From positions 3,211,001 to 3,275,000 of the forward strand of contig CP054838.1 of the NCBI GenBank assembly GCA_028768545.1: a DNA stretch of 64,000 nt, written 5' to 3'. This DNA comes from Desulfobacter sp. GTDB taxonomy: Bacteria; Desulfobacterota; Desulfobacteria; Desulfobacterales; Desulfobacteraceae. How positions within the stretch are numbered: position 1 is the stretch's first letter; every line of letters begins with the position of its first letter. A model generated the notes under the pieces. It did not search any database, was not told where the DNA came from, and saw nothing but the letters and a program-made list of their open reading frames with translations. Positions 44,991-54,860 of the stretch are shown here, in pieces. The position numbers were made by a program, and so were the translations under genes.

Positions 44991-45028
44991 AATCATTCAT
45001 GGGAAGCCTTATCTTCCCATGAATGATT
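44991..45028. terminator. bidirectional terminator between ald and the SDR gene
   Basis: Perfect 16-bp stem AATCATTCATGGGAAG with loop CCTTAT and its complement, followed by TTTT on the plus strand. It separates the convergent taurine operon and the minus-strand tetR-SDR-ThDP cluster. Confidence 0.85.
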
Positions 45029-45056
45029 TTAGCCTTTCCCAGCCTGATTCTTGGTC

Positions 45057-45866
45057 TTATCCAAGTTCTGATTTAAACTGCCGGGTCATGAGCCGTTCAT
45101 ACAGGCCTGGAAACAGCCTTGATACAAAATAGCCCAACTTCCCAAAAAAGGTAAAGACCAGCATGGGACGATTGGCCTGTGCCCCTCTGCGAATCTGGGA
45201 TGCGACAAATTCAGGGGTCTGCTGGGTCCCCACACGGGTCTGTTTGTGGGTAGCGATATTGCCGTCCCCGCCAAGGGCGAGGGTCTGGAGATTTGTTTGA
45301 ATAAATCCCGGGCAGACGATCATCACATGGACCCCCTTATGCCGAAGTTCGCAACGCAATGAGGTAAAAAAACCGTGCATGGCATGCTTGGAAGCGGCAT
45401 AACCACAGCGGCCGAGCAAGGGGGAGACCCCGGCAACAGACTCGTTCACCACAATGGTGCCGCAGGATTCAATCAGACTTGGCAGGGCAGCTTTTGTCAT
45501 ATACACGGATCCGAAAAAATTGACCTCCATGACCTTTTCAATGACAGCGATCTTGGTTTTTTCAAACAGGCTTCTCTGGGTAATTCCGGCATTGTTAAAG
45601 AGAAGGTCAATGGATCCGAACCTGGCCAATGCCTTGTCAACAACATCCTGGCAAAGGGCTTGATCGGTGACGTTGCATTGAACAGTGAGAATGGAAAATC
45701 CTTTTTCATTAAAAAGAACCGCCTGCTTTTCAAGCATGGCCCCGTCCATGTCCACCATGACAATTTGGGCCCCTGCCCTGGCAAACTCCCAGGCCGTGGC
45801 CAGACCAATGCCTGAAGCCCCGCCGGTGATAACAGCGGTTTTACCCTTAAATGTTCGTCTATCCAT
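45057..45866 (-). CDS. short-chain dehydrogenase/reductase
   Basis: 269 aa classical SDR. Cofactor motif TGGASGIG, NNAG, active site Ser with YAASKHAMHG (Tyr-x3-Lys). The substrate cannot be read from sequence. It overlaps the end of the BASS transporter gene by 8 bp, so it is the last gene of the tetR-led operon. A C-terminal hydrophobic stretch (MLVFTFFGKLGYFVSRLF) suggests membrane association. Confidence 0.88.
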   Translation of the reverse strand: MDRRTFKGKTAVITGGASGIGLATAWEFARAGAQIVMVDMDGAMLEKQAVLFNEKGFSILTVQCNVTDQALCQDVVDKALARFGSIDLLFNNAGITQRSLFEKTKIAVIEKVMEVNFFGSVYMTKAALPSLIESCGTIVVNESVAGVSPLLGRCGYAASKHAMHGFFTSLRCELRHKGVHVMIVCPGFIQTNLQTLALGGDGNIATHKQTRVGTQQTPEFVASQIRRGAQANRPMLVFTFFGKLGYFVSRLFPGLYERLMTRQFKSELG

Positions 45867-46833
45867 GGGTAACCTCAGGATTATTTTTCATGATTTTGGT
45901 AAAGAAAAATGCCGTGGAAAGTCCTGCAAAAATATGCCAGATCCCCCACCAGGCCACAACAATGGCCATGCCCCCAAGACCGTTGAAAAAATTAAAGACC
46001 AGGATCAGGCCCAAAGCAGAATTCTGGATACCCACCTCCACGCAGACCGCCCTGCAGTCAGGTTCGGGAAGGCCAAATATCTTGGCCGACCAATACCCGA
46101 TATTCAGGGCCAGGGCATTGTGAAGCAGAACAGCAAAAACCACCAGGCCCACATAGGCGACAAAATTCTGCCAATTGGCAGCAAGCGCGCCGCAGACAAT
46201 GACAATAAAGAAAATCAGGGAAAAAATCTTAAAGGGTTTTCTCACCTTATCGGCCAGGGATGGCACATATTTTCCAAGGCTCATCCCGATGATCAAAGGG
46301 ATCCCCAAAATCAAAAAAACCGTGACAAACACATCCATGGGGTCCAGGCAAACCTGTTGTAAAATCGGGGCGGTATCCGGGTTAAGTCTGCCCCAAAAAG
46401 AGATATTAAAAGGGGTCATCACAATGGCCGCCACCGTTGATACGGCTGTCATGCTGATGGAAACAGCCGAGTTGCCCTTGGAAAGATAGGTAATGATATT
46501 GGACAGATTTCCGCCGGGACAGGCAGCCACAAGCATCATGCCCAGGGCAATGGACGGGTAGGGTTTAATGATCATGACCAATAAAAAGGTAAATGCCGGC
46601 AACAGGAGGAACTGGGCCACAAGCCCTATGGCAGGGGCTTTAGGGCTTGCAATGATCCGTTTAAAATCTTCAAAACTCAATTCAAGGGCTACACCGAGCA
46701 TCATCAGGCCGATGGCACCGTTGATAATAGCAATTCCAGTCGGGTTGAAATTCAGTTGAACCTGGTCAAGTGTTACAGGATCCATGTCATCCCCCTTAAT
46801 GCCAATGGATGAGGGGTTTTTCCCCCCATCCAA
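45859..46833 (-). CDS. bile acid:sodium symporter family (BASS) transporter
   Basis: 324 aa with about nine hydrophobic helices. BASS motifs include GAIGLMMLGVALELSFEDFK, the PKAPAIGLVAQFLLLPAFTF region, VAACPGGNLSNIITYLSKGN, and VGIQNSALGLIL near the crossover helices that bind two Na+. Members carry organic anions (pyruvate, bile acids, pantoate, sulfonates) with sodium. In this cluster it probably imports the substrate of the ThDP enzyme and the two SDRs. The stop TAG overlaps the next start. Confidence 0.88.
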   Translation of the reverse strand: MDGGKNPSSIGIKGDDMDPVTLDQVQLNFNPTGIAIINGAIGLMMLGVALELSFEDFKRIIASPKAPAIGLVAQFLLLPAFTFLLVMIIKPYPSIALGMMLVAACPGGNLSNIITYLSKGNSAVSISMTAVSTVAAIVMTPFNISFWGRLNPDTAPILQQVCLDPMDVFVTVFLILGIPLIIGMSLGKYVPSLADKVRKPFKIFSLIFFIVIVCGALAANWQNFVAYVGLVVFAVLLHNALALNIGYWSAKIFGLPEPDCRAVCVEVGIQNSALGLILVFNFFNGLGGMAIVVAWWGIWHIFAGLSTAFFFTKIMKNNPEVTHG

Positions 46834-46856
46834 GGCTGCTTTGAAGTGTTAACTCA

Positions 46857-48545
46857 TTAGGCTTTATACGCGCCGACATTGGCCAGGGCCATGGAGGCCG
46901 GGCTCACGGTTGTGGGATCTGTCATTACATTGATGCAGCAGACCTTGCCAGAGGCAAAGGCATCTTCCAATGCCGGTCTGATATCCTTGGGATCTTCAAC
47001 CAGATACCCTTTTCCGCCAATGGCTTCAACCATTTTATGGTAATCCACCTTGCCGATAAAGGTGCCGCCTTCAATGGCATGGCCGATGCGAATCTCCTGG
47101 GAATGACGGATCATGCCCCAGCCAAGATCGTTGGAAATAACCACGACGATGGGCTGATTCTTGCGAATGGCGGTTTCAAATTCCATGAAGTTAAATCCCA
47201 CGGATCCGTCACCGGTCATCAGACAGACCCGTTTATCCGGATTTAAAAGCTTTGCTGCATTGGCATAGGGAAGGCCCACGGCAAGAGAGCCGAAAATACC
47301 GTAATCCAGATAAGTCCCCCCGGTTTTAAGGGTGCGGGTCATGCCCAGCCAGGTGGTGGTATCCCCGCCGTCGGCCACAACAATATCATCCTCTCTGTTC
47401 ATAAACTGGTTGATCTCCTGGGCCAGGCGCATGGGATGGACAGGAATATTGTCAGATTCCCAGTCATTTTTGGACAGGGACTTGCCCTCTTCATGGGCTT
47501 TGTTCAATTTTTCAATCCAAGGGGAAAATTGTTCTTTAAACCCTTGATCATTTTCAGCGAGCAAGGCATTGCAATTGCTCAAAAAGCCTTTCACATCGGA
47601 AACCACAGGCAGATCCACTGTCCTGTTTCTTCCGATTTCGTCGGGCTGGATATCCACCTGGGCAATCTTGGCTTCCGGATTAAATATATCCCCGAACAAA
47701 TAATACAGACAAATCCGGCTGCCTAGAATAATGACCAAATCGGTTTCAAGGTAGGCGGCAAACCCGCCGCCGGGACGGATGGCCAGGGCCCCTTCAAAAC
47801 AAAGAGGATGCTCATCTGACAAAATTCCCCGGCCTGAAAGATTTGTGAACAAAGGAATTCCGCTGGTCTCAATAAAGGTTTTAAGCTCTTCTTCGGCATG
47901 GGCCTGCCATGCGCCTGTGCCTGCAATGACCACAGGATTTTTCGCCCCTTTGATCATCTCCATTAAGGCCCCGGCCTTGCCCGGATCCGAAGGATTAGAG
48001 GTGACCACTGTACGGGTCTGACGCACGGCAGCCTTGTCCACAGGAGTGTTCAGCACATCAATGGGGAACTCAAGATATACCGGGCCCGGCCGACCGCTTT
48101 CGGCAATCCTGAAGGCCATGTCCACATATTCATTCACCCGTTCTGCCTTCATGCAGACCAGAGCCTTTTTAACCATGGGTTGAATCACAGACGACTGGGG
48201 CATGTCCTGAAGATCAAGCCTTTCCTTATTGTCCAGGCCCACGCACCCGGCAATGAGTACCAGAGGGGTATTGGAAAAATGTGCAGACGCCACGCCTGTC
48301 AGGGCATTGGTGAACCCAGGGCCTGCCGTGACCATGGCCACGCCCGCTTTTCGGGTCAGTTTGCCGTAGGCCTCTGCCATGAACAGAGCAGACTGTTCGT
48401 GGCGGGTATCAAATATTTTAACCTCAGTGTCTTCAAGATGCTGGTAAATCGGAGTGATATGTCCCCCGCTCAAAGAAAAAATATAATCGATCTTTCTGTC
48501 GGCTAATGCCTTGGCAGCCAATTCTGCGCCGGTAATGGTTTCCAT
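46857..48545 (-). CDS. thiamine-diphosphate enzyme, acetolactate synthase/2-hydroxyacyl-CoA lyase superfamily
   Basis: 562 aa with the three ThDP domains. PYR domain with catalytic Glu in DTRHEQSALFMAEAYGKLTR and TAGPGFTNALTGVASAHFSN; central domain; PP domain with the cofactor motif TGDGSVGFNFMEFETAIRKN and VVVISNDLGWGMIRHS. It is about 30 residues shorter than Xsc and clearly a different subfamily. There is no acetolactate synthase small subunit and no ilv gene nearby, so branched-chain synthesis is unlikely. A C-C lyase or carboligase acting between two SDRs and an anion transporter is the best inference; the substrate is unknown. RBS AAGGAG. Confidence 0.85.
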   Translation of the reverse strand: METITGAELAAKALADRKIDYIFSLSGGHITPIYQHLEDTEVKIFDTRHEQSALFMAEAYGKLTRKAGVAMVTAGPGFTNALTGVASAHFSNTPLVLIAGCVGLDNKERLDLQDMPQSSVIQPMVKKALVCMKAERVNEYVDMAFRIAESGRPGPVYLEFPIDVLNTPVDKAAVRQTRTVVTSNPSDPGKAGALMEMIKGAKNPVVIAGTGAWQAHAEEELKTFIETSGIPLFTNLSGRGILSDEHPLCFEGALAIRPGGGFAAYLETDLVIILGSRICLYYLFGDIFNPEAKIAQVDIQPDEIGRNRTVDLPVVSDVKGFLSNCNALLAENDQGFKEQFSPWIEKLNKAHEEGKSLSKNDWESDNIPVHPMRLAQEINQFMNREDDIVVADGGDTTTWLGMTRTLKTGGTYLDYGIFGSLAVGLPYANAAKLLNPDKRVCLMTGDGSVGFNFMEFETAIRKNQPIVVVISNDLGWGMIRHSQEIRIGHAIEGGTFIGKVDYHKMVEAIGGKGYLVEDPKDIRPALEDAFASGKVCCINVMTDPTTVSPASMALANVGAYKA

Positions 48546-48597
48546 AATAGCTCCTTATAATATAAAATTTAATTTGGCTAACACATCATTTCTTAGT

Positions 48598-49431
48598 CTA
48601 AAGTTCCATGAGCTGTCCGCCGCAGATGTTCAATGCCTGTCCTGTGACATAGGAAGAGGCATCTGAAGCCAGAAACACAGCCATGTCTGCCACCTCGGCC
48701 GGACTGCCAATCCGTCCTAAAGGAATGGAGGCTGACATTTTTTCTTCCTGTTCTTCCACACTGGTGTTGAGAAACTGGGCTTCAAGACCGAACCGCCATT
48801 TTTCAAGATCCGTCATGATTTGGCCAGGACAGATGGCATTAACCCGAATCTTAAGTCCTGACAACTCCTTGGCCATGACCTTGGTGAGCATGATCACCCC
48901 GGCCTTTGATACGGCATAGGCCCCGTTGAACAAAGGCGGCACCTTGCCTGCCCGTGATGCGGTATTGACAATGGCCCCTCCTTTTTCCTGCATCAAAGGA
49001 ACAATGGCTTTGGATACACGGAATACACCGTGAAGATTGACATCTACCGTTTTTATCCAGGCCTGCTCGTCATAGGTGTGCACCCCATTGGGCACCCCAA
49101 ACGTCGCGCCTGCATTGTTGCACAGGATATCCACACACCCAAATTCGTCAGATACGGTCTTGGCCATGGATTCGACAAGGGCTGTGTCTGTCACATCCAG
49201 GTTCACGGCCAGAGTCCTGACCTTGTACTGGGATGCCAGCTCCCGGGCAATGGTGTCCATTTCGTCAGAAGTGGAGGTCCCCACATCAGCATCAAATGTT
49301 TTGGCCGTGCCGAAATCCGCGATAATGACATGGGCCCCGAGTGAGGCGAACTTTTCAGCCATTGCATATCCAATGCCTGTTTTTTTCCCGGATCCTGTGA
49401 CCAAAGCAACTTTATTTTCCAATGATTTCAT
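48598..49431 (-). CDS. short-chain dehydrogenase/reductase
   Basis: 277 aa. ATG 49431 is chosen for AGGAGG 5 nt upstream and the typical start MKSLENKVALVTGSGKKTGIG. Motifs CNNAGA, YAVSKAGVIMLTKVMAKELS, ICPGQIMTD, and the C-terminal VADMAVFLASDASSYVTGQA, LNICGG. This is the oxoacyl-ACP reductase/diol dehydrogenase-like SDR group. It is the first enzyme gene after tetR, separated from it by dispersed repeat copy A. Confidence 0.88.
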   Translation of the reverse strand: MKSLENKVALVTGSGKKTGIGYAMAEKFASLGAHVIIADFGTAKTFDADVGTSTSDEMDTIARELASQYKVRTLAVNLDVTDTALVESMAKTVSDEFGCVDILCNNAGATFGVPNGVHTYDEQAWIKTVDVNLHGVFRVSKAIVPLMQEKGGAIVNTASRAGKVPPLFNGAYAVSKAGVIMLTKVMAKELSGLKIRVNAICPGQIMTDLEKWRFGLEAQFLNTSVEEQEEKMSASIPLGRIGSPAEVADMAVFLASDASSYVTGQALNICGGQLMEL

Positions 49432-49443
49432 TTGTCCTCCTAA

Positions 49444-49562
49444 AATTTGATATAAGATCCAGCCAAAATCTTGCAATCATACGAGCTTTATTTTCCATTG
49501 CACTCACAAGCAACTGCCATGGACCGGCCAGTTTCTGCCCTTTAGGGCATGCCGGTTATTCC
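49444..49562 (-). repeat. dispersed repeat, copy A
   Basis: About 119 bp, read on the minus strand from GGAATAACCGGC at the tetR stop codon to TATCAAA just before the SDR ribosome site. The core CGGCATGCCCTAAAGGGCAG with GAAACTGGCCGG can fold (CCGGC/GCCGG outside, GCCC/GGGC inside). Matches copies B (56170) and C (54854). Confidence 0.7.
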
Positions 49563-50173
49563 CAGACTATGGACTGGATAAGTTTTTCCACGCTGTACTC
49601 ATAAATTGTTTTGTGCTGCTCCTTGCCAAGGGTGGTATGTTCAAGTTTCCTAAACTGGACCAGGCCATGGATGGTTCCCAGGAACATGACAGAAAACTTG
49701 GCAGGGTCCCTTTCCATAAAAAAAACGGTTTGGTTACCGGTTTCAAGAATACTCTGGATCAAGGTCAAAATTTTTCCGCCTGCAAGGTCTACCTTTTGTT
49801 TTAAATCAGGTTTAAAAAAAACTTTGGTGGACGAAAGAAAATAATTGATAATATTATAATATTCAGAATGGGTCTGGTAAAAATCATAATAAACTTGAGC
49901 AATGTGGCGCAGTTTTTCATCAGGATCAAGATTGGCTTGGGCAGCCTGACTGACAATGGAAAATAAAATGGAAAGCCCCTCCTGCTGAAGAGCGATAAAG
50001 ATTTCTTCTTTATTTTTATAATGAAAATAGATGGTGCCCACCCCCAGTTCAGCTTCCTTTGAAATTTTGCTGATGGACACCTTTTCAATACCCTGGGAAA
50101 AAAGCAGCTTTCTGGCTGCATCCAGAATTTGGGTCCGCCGCATCTGTTTTTCAAGTTTTCGCCGCTCTTTCAC
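49556..50173 (-). CDS. TetR-family transcriptional regulator
   Basis: 205 aa. N-terminal helix-turn-helix QILDAARKLLFSQGIEKVSI, SKISKEAELGVGTIYFHYKN, KEEIF. The C-terminal ligand domain begins near residue 70. The gene leads the SDR-ThDP-BASS-SDR cluster and probably represses it in response to the pathway substrate. A palindrome TTCGATTATCGAA lies 40 bp upstream, a likely operator. Confidence 0.92.
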   Translation of the reverse strand: MKERRKLEKQMRRTQILDAARKLLFSQGIEKVSISKISKEAELGVGTIYFHYKNKEEIFIALQQEGLSILFSIVSQAAQANLDPDEKLRHIAQVYYDFYQTHSEYYNIINYFLSSTKVFFKPDLKQKVDLAGGKILTLIQSILETGNQTVFFMERDPAKFSVMFLGTIHGLVQFRKLEHTTLGKEQHKTIYEYSVEKLIQSIVWE

Positions 50174-50213
50174 CCCATTGACCTATCTCCTGAACATTAA
50201 TTCTAAAATATGT

Positions 50214-50226
50214 TTCGATTATCGAA
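50214..50226. promoter_or_regulatory. palindrome upstream of tetR, likely operator
   Basis: TTCGATTATCGAA, perfect 6-bp arms with one central base, 40 bp before the tetR start. Position and size fit TetR autoregulation; otherwise unproven. Confidence 0.45.
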
Positions 50227-50357
50227 TCGCATTCTAATGTTTTAACTGTCAAGAAAAATCATACCCATCCCTTAATTATTTTTACCCCCCCCGGGATGGT
50301 TTAAAAAATCTCTTCGTTGGGCAATGTCCTGGCGGACCTCAAAATGGCATAAAAAAA

Positions 50358-50386
50358 GGCTGTCTTAAAAAAAGACAGCCTTTTTT
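50358..50386. terminator. bidirectional terminator after ugd
   Basis: GGCTGTC and GACAGCC flank a 9-nt A-rich loop, with poly-A on the left and poly-T on the right. It ends the ugd transcript on the minus strand. Confidence 0.85.
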
Positions 50387-50409
50387 CCGTTCAAATGACA
50401 AGGTTATGA

Positions 50410-51760
50410 TCAGGTATCCATGATCAGACCTGCTTCCCTGCCAATGCCATGGTATTCAAACCCTGTCTCTTCCATTTCTTCTGGATCATATTGATTTCTG
50501 CCGTCAAAAATAACAGGAGACTTCATCAGTATCTTCATTTTTTTAAAATCCGGCTGACGGAATGTTTTCCATTCAGTGACCAGAATACAGGCATCTGACT
50601 CTTCCAGGGCCTGATAGGGATCTGAAACAAACACCACCTGGTCTTTGAACTCCTTTGAAATTTCTTTTCGGGCCTGGTCCATGGCCACCGGATCATAGGC
50701 CCTGATCATGGCACCTGATTTTGCCAGGGTTTTTATGAGAACCAAGGATGAGGCCTCACGCATATCATCGGTTCCAGGCTTAAAGGCAAGCCCCCATACG
50801 CCAAAGACCCTGTTGGAAAGATCTTTGCCAAACCGTTGGATGATCTTGGTGCCCAGCACCTGTTTTTTGAAGATTGTTTCTGCGCTCAACCAATTCAAGG
50901 AGAACAGCATTGAATCCGATATCCTTGCTGGTTTTTACCAAAGCCTTGACATCCTGGGAAAAACAAGACCCCCCATAACCGCATCCCGGATAGATAAAGG
51001 AAAACCCGATCCTGGAGTCTGAACCAATGCCTTTTCTGACATTTTCAACATCCACCCCAAGTTTTTCACAAAGATTGGCAATCTCATTCATAAAAGAAAT
51101 CTTGGTTGCCAGCATTGAATTGGCTGCATATTTGGTCATTTCCGCATCCCTGACATTCATCAAAATAATCTTGTCACGATTTCTGGAAAAGGGTGCATAC
51201 AAGCGTTTCATGATCTTGGCAGCCGGGTCAGAATCAGCGCCCACAATAATCCGGTCCGGTTTTAAAAAATCATTGACCGCAGCCCCTTCTTTTAAAAACT
51301 CCGGGTTTGAGACCACATCAAAGGGGATATCTTCCCCCCTGGCCTCAAGCGCCTCACAAATAACCGCATTGACCTTATCGGCAGTGCCCACGGGTACAGT
51401 GGATTTGTCCACCACCACGGCGTATTCAGAGATGACCCGGCCGATTTGTCTTGCAACCTCAAGCACATATTTTAGATCTGCGGATCCATCCTCACCCGGC
51501 GGGGTACCAACGGCAATAAAAAACAGATTGCAGTCCTTGGCAGCCTCTTTCAGGCTGGTGGTAAACTTCAAAGTGCCCTCTTTATAGTTATCCAGAACAA
51601 TGGGCTCAAGCCCGGGCTCGTAAATGGGCAGTATCCCTTTTTTCAAATTTTCAATTTTTTCTTTGTCAATGTCCACACAGGTGACATGGCTTCCCATTTC
51701 AGAAAAGCATGCCCCGGTAACAAGCCCGACATAGCCGGTACCGATAATGGTCAGTTTCAT
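50410..51760 (-). CDS. ugd: UDP-glucose 6-dehydrogenase, frameshifted in a T6 run
   Basis: The N-terminal part begins [20 protein letters not shown] (NAD site), with [24 protein letters not shown], and catalytic Cys in [20 protein letters not shown]. At 50863-50868 (A6 on the coding strand) the frame shifts after [10 protein letters not shown]. With one base fewer it continues as [20 protein letters not shown] and [14 protein letters not shown] to 50410 (about 450 aa, normal length). It oxidises UDP-glucose to UDP-glucuronate for surface polysaccharides. Both halves are perfectly conserved, so a homopolymer sequencing error is likely. It is a lone gene. Confidence 0.9.
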
Positions 51761-51941
51761 TCTTGTATTTACCGCCTCTTGATTAATCTATTTATTTTTG
51801 TATTTATTGGGTCAAATTCTTCTATGGATATGTTCAGCCCTTGTCAACACTCTCTGCTAAGACCGCCATAATAGTCCAGGGCAACATTTTTTGTCAATCC
51901 GCCCCTTTTTACAACCACTGGGAAAAGCGTAAAACAAAGGG

Positions 51942-51969
51942 CTTAAATTTTATGAACGTTCATTATAAT
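51942..51969 (+). promoter_or_regulatory. possible promoter with embedded palindromic operator
   Basis: ATGAACGTTCAT (51952-51963) is a perfect 12-bp palindrome directly before TATAAT (51964-51969), with CTTAAA 16 bp upstream of the -10. It lies about 290 bp before pepN. The rest of 51761-52253 is A/T-rich with no supported gene; a 60-residue minus frame (51969-52151) lacks any signal. Confidence 0.4.
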
Positions 51970-52253
51970 TAAAATGTTGGTTTGAATTCAAGGCAGGGAT
52001 AAATTTTAACCTGATAAATATATGCAATATTTTGAGGAATCAAATCTGTCTGCAATTTATAAACCGAGCCAAAATACAATGATTTAACGGGTCCTATTTT
52101 TTGGGTGAAGCAATATGAATTCATTGTCAAATCATAATTTGAGTCGATCAAGACCGATATTTGAATCGAACAAAAAATTTATTCTTTTATTTATCCTTGT
52201 TATTTTTATCTGCAATTGACAAGTTTGGCAGATGGTTTTATTTTTTAATGATT

Positions 52254-54860
52254 ATGACTATACATCAGACCAAATATCTCAAAGACTATAGGCCGTTTGA
52301 ATTTATCGTCGACCATGTCGACCTTAAATTTGACATTGAAGAGGATCACACCCGGGTGACCTCAATCTTGAAACTCAGAAAAAAACCTGGGATGGCAAAC
52401 AAAGAGCTCACCCTGGTATTGAACAAAGCTGACTATGAAATCACCTCGGTGGTTGCCAACGGGATGGTGCTTCTGCCCGGAGAGTACGAGGTAGATGACC
52501 AGTATTTTAAACTTGCTCGGACCCCTGAAGTCTTTGAACTTGAAATTAGTTCTATTCTGAATCCTGCAGCCAACACCTCCCTTGAAGGCCTCTACCAGTC
52601 AGGCAAGATCATCTGCACCCAGTGTGAAGCCCAGGGATTTAGAAAAATCACCCCATACCCGGACCGGCCGGATGTCATGGCCAGATTTTCCACCACCATT
52701 GTGGCGGATAAAACCCGTTTCCCTGTTTTGTTGTCAAACGGCAACCCGATCGCTTCAGGGGATCTTGAAAATAACCGGCACTTTGTCACCTGGAAAGATC
52801 CCCATAAAAAGCCCTCTTATCTTTTTGCTATTGTGGCAGGCGATCTTGCCCTGCTCCAGGACGAATTCACCACCCGATCCGGGCGGTCCATTGACCTTAG
52901 AATCTATTCGGAAAAAGAAAACATCGACCAGTGCGGACACGCCATGACCAGCCTCAAACAGGCCATGAAATGGGATGAAGACCGGTTTAAACTCGAATAT
53001 GACCTGGATCTTTACCAAATTGTGGCCATCAATGATTTTAATGCCGGAGCCATGGAAAACAAAGGGCTGAATATCTTTAATGCCAAGTATGTGCTGGCAG
53101 ATCCCTTAACCGCCACAGACGATGATTTCATGGGGATTCAGGGGGTCATTGCCCATGAGTATTTCCACAATTGGACCGGCAACCGGGTCACCTTAAAAAA
53201 CTGGTTTCAGCTCAGTCTTAAAGAAGGGCTTACCGTGTTCAGGGACCAGGAATTTTCTTCAGATATGAATTCAAGGCCGGTCAAACGAATCCAGGATGTA
53301 AAAAATCTCCGGGCAGCCCAGTTCCCTGAAGATTCAGGCCCCATGACCCACCCGGTAAGGCCGGACGCCTATATCAAGATGGACAATTTTTACACCATGA
53401 CCGTCTATGAAAAAGGGGCTGAAGTGGTGAGAATGATCTATCAGCTCCTGGGAAAAGAGGGGTTTGCCCGGGGAATGGATTTATATTTTGAAAAATTTGA
53501 CGGAAAGGCTGTGACCATTGAAGATTTTTTAGATGTCATGGCCGAGGTGTCCCAAAGGGATCTGACCCAGTTTAAACTCTGGTATACCCAGTCAGGTACC
53601 CCCCGGGTAACCATGGAAAGAGATTATGATCCAACAAAAAAGACCTTAAGCCTGACCTTTACCCAGTCCACCTTGCCTGACCGGAACCAGACAGAAAAAT
53701 CTCCCCTTCATATCCCCATTCTCATGGACCTCATCAATTCAAAAGGCGAAACAATCCAAAAAACAATGATGAAGGAATTAAAATCTTCCAAAGAGACCTT
53801 TGTCTTTGAAAACATGGACGAGATCAGTTTTCCATCGGTGTTCAGGCAGTTTTCAGCCCCCATCCGCTTGTCAACCGACTTTACAGACCAGGATTTAGCC
53901 TTTCTCATGGCCCGGGACACAGATGAATTCAATCAATGGGATGCTGCCCAGACCCTGTTTATCAAAGAGATCAAATCCCTGGTGGCTGCCATTGAGAACA
54001 AAAAAGACCTGGCCTTAAGCCCCATCCTTGTTCAGGCCTTTTCAAACGCTCTTGGCAATACAGATCAAGATAAAGCTTTTCTGGCCAAGGCCCTGGCCCT
54101 TCCACGAGAAACGGAAATCAAAGATCATTTTGAAATCATTGATGTTACAGCCATTCACCAGGCAAGGACATTTTTAAAACAGGAGTTGGCCCGCCAGGTT
54201 CATTCGCTTTTGATGGACACCTTTAAAAATTGTTCAAAAAGCGAGCCCCGGGATATCTCCCATACAGCCATGGCCGACCGGAGTCTGAAAAACATCTGCC
54301 TTTCCTATCTTGGGAGTCTGAACGATCAAACCAGCCAGACCCTGGTGCAAACCCAGTTTGACACGGCTCAAAACATGACCGATGAATTTATGGCATTCAC
54401 CGTTCTCACCCGTATGGATGAAGAAACCAGGGACCGTGCCTGCATGACCTTTTACGAAAAATGGAAACATCATCCTCTGGTCCTGGACAAATGGTTTGGC
54501 GCACAGGCAATCTCTCCATTAAAAGACACCCTGGAACAGGTTCAGTCATTAACCCGGCACAAGGCCTTTTCCATGACCAACCCCAACAAGGTCCGGGCCC
54601 TTATTTATGCCTTTGCCATGCAAAACCCCATTCATTTTCACAGGCGAGACGGACGAGGGTATCAATTGATCTGCGACCATATTCTTGAATTGGACAAGAT
54701 CAACCATCAGGTGGCAGCCCGCCTGGCATCCTGTTTTAATCTATGGAAAAAATATGATCAACCCCGGCAGGAAATGATGAAAAAAACCCTGGAAACCATT
54801 GGCTCGTCCCAGAACCTGTCAAAAAACCTTTACGAAATCATATCCAGAACTTTGGAATAA
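52254..54860 (+). CDS. pepN: aminopeptidase N (M1 family)
   Basis: 868 aa, the PepN size. The start MTIHQTKYLKDYRPFEF matches the family; longer in-frame starts (TTG 52161) add an implausible hydrophobic tail. Substrate motif GAMENKG, zinc motif HEYFHNWTGNRVT with the downstream Glu (LKEGLTVFRDQEFS), and catalytic Tyr in MTVYEKGAEVVRMI. The C-terminal DUF3458-type helical domain completes the protein. It removes N-terminal residues from cytoplasmic peptides. It ends exactly at repeat copy C, followed by a terminator. Confidence 0.95.
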   Translation: MTIHQTKYLKDYRPFEFIVDHVDLKFDIEEDHTRVTSILKLRKKPGMANKELTLVLNKADYEITSVVANGMVLLPGEYEVDDQYFKLARTPEVFELEISSILNPAANTSLEGLYQSGKIICTQCEAQGFRKITPYPDRPDVMARFSTTIVADKTRFPVLLSNGNPIASGDLENNRHFVTWKDPHKKPSYLFAIVAGDLALLQDEFTTRSGRSIDLRIYSEKENIDQCGHAMTSLKQAMKWDEDRFKLEYDLDLYQIVAINDFNAGAMENKGLNIFNAKYVLADPLTATDDDFMGIQGVIAHEYFHNWTGNRVTLKNWFQLSLKEGLTVFRDQEFSSDMNSRPVKRIQDVKNLRAAQFPEDSGPMTHPVRPDAYIKMDNFYTMTVYEKGAEVVRMIYQLLGKEGFARGMDLYFEKFDGKAVTIEDFLDVMAEVSQRDLTQFKLWYTQSGTPRVTMERDYDPTKKTLSLTFTQSTLPDRNQTEKSPLHIPILMDLINSKGETIQKTMMKELKSSKETFVFENMDEISFPSVFRQFSAPIRLSTDFTDQDLAFLMARDTDEFNQWDAAQTLFIKEIKSLVAAIENKKDLALSPILVQAFSNALGNTDQDKAFLAKALALPRETEIKDHFEIIDVTAIHQARTFLKQELARQVHSLLMDTFKNCSKSEPRDISHTAMADRSLKNICLSYLGSLNDQTSQTLVQTQFDTAQNMTDEFMAFTVLTRMDEETRDRACMTFYEKWKHHPLVLDKWFGAQAISPLKDTLEQVQSLTRHKAFSMTNPNKVRALIYAFAMQNPIHFHRRDGRGYQLICDHILELDKINHQVAARLASCFNLWKKYDQPRQEMMKKTLETIGSSQNLSKNLYEIISRTLE

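Noticed and set aside
49422..49604. 60-codon plus-strand frame between tetR and the SDR gene
   Set aside because: Its sequence is repeat copy A read on the opposite strand and it runs over the tetR end.
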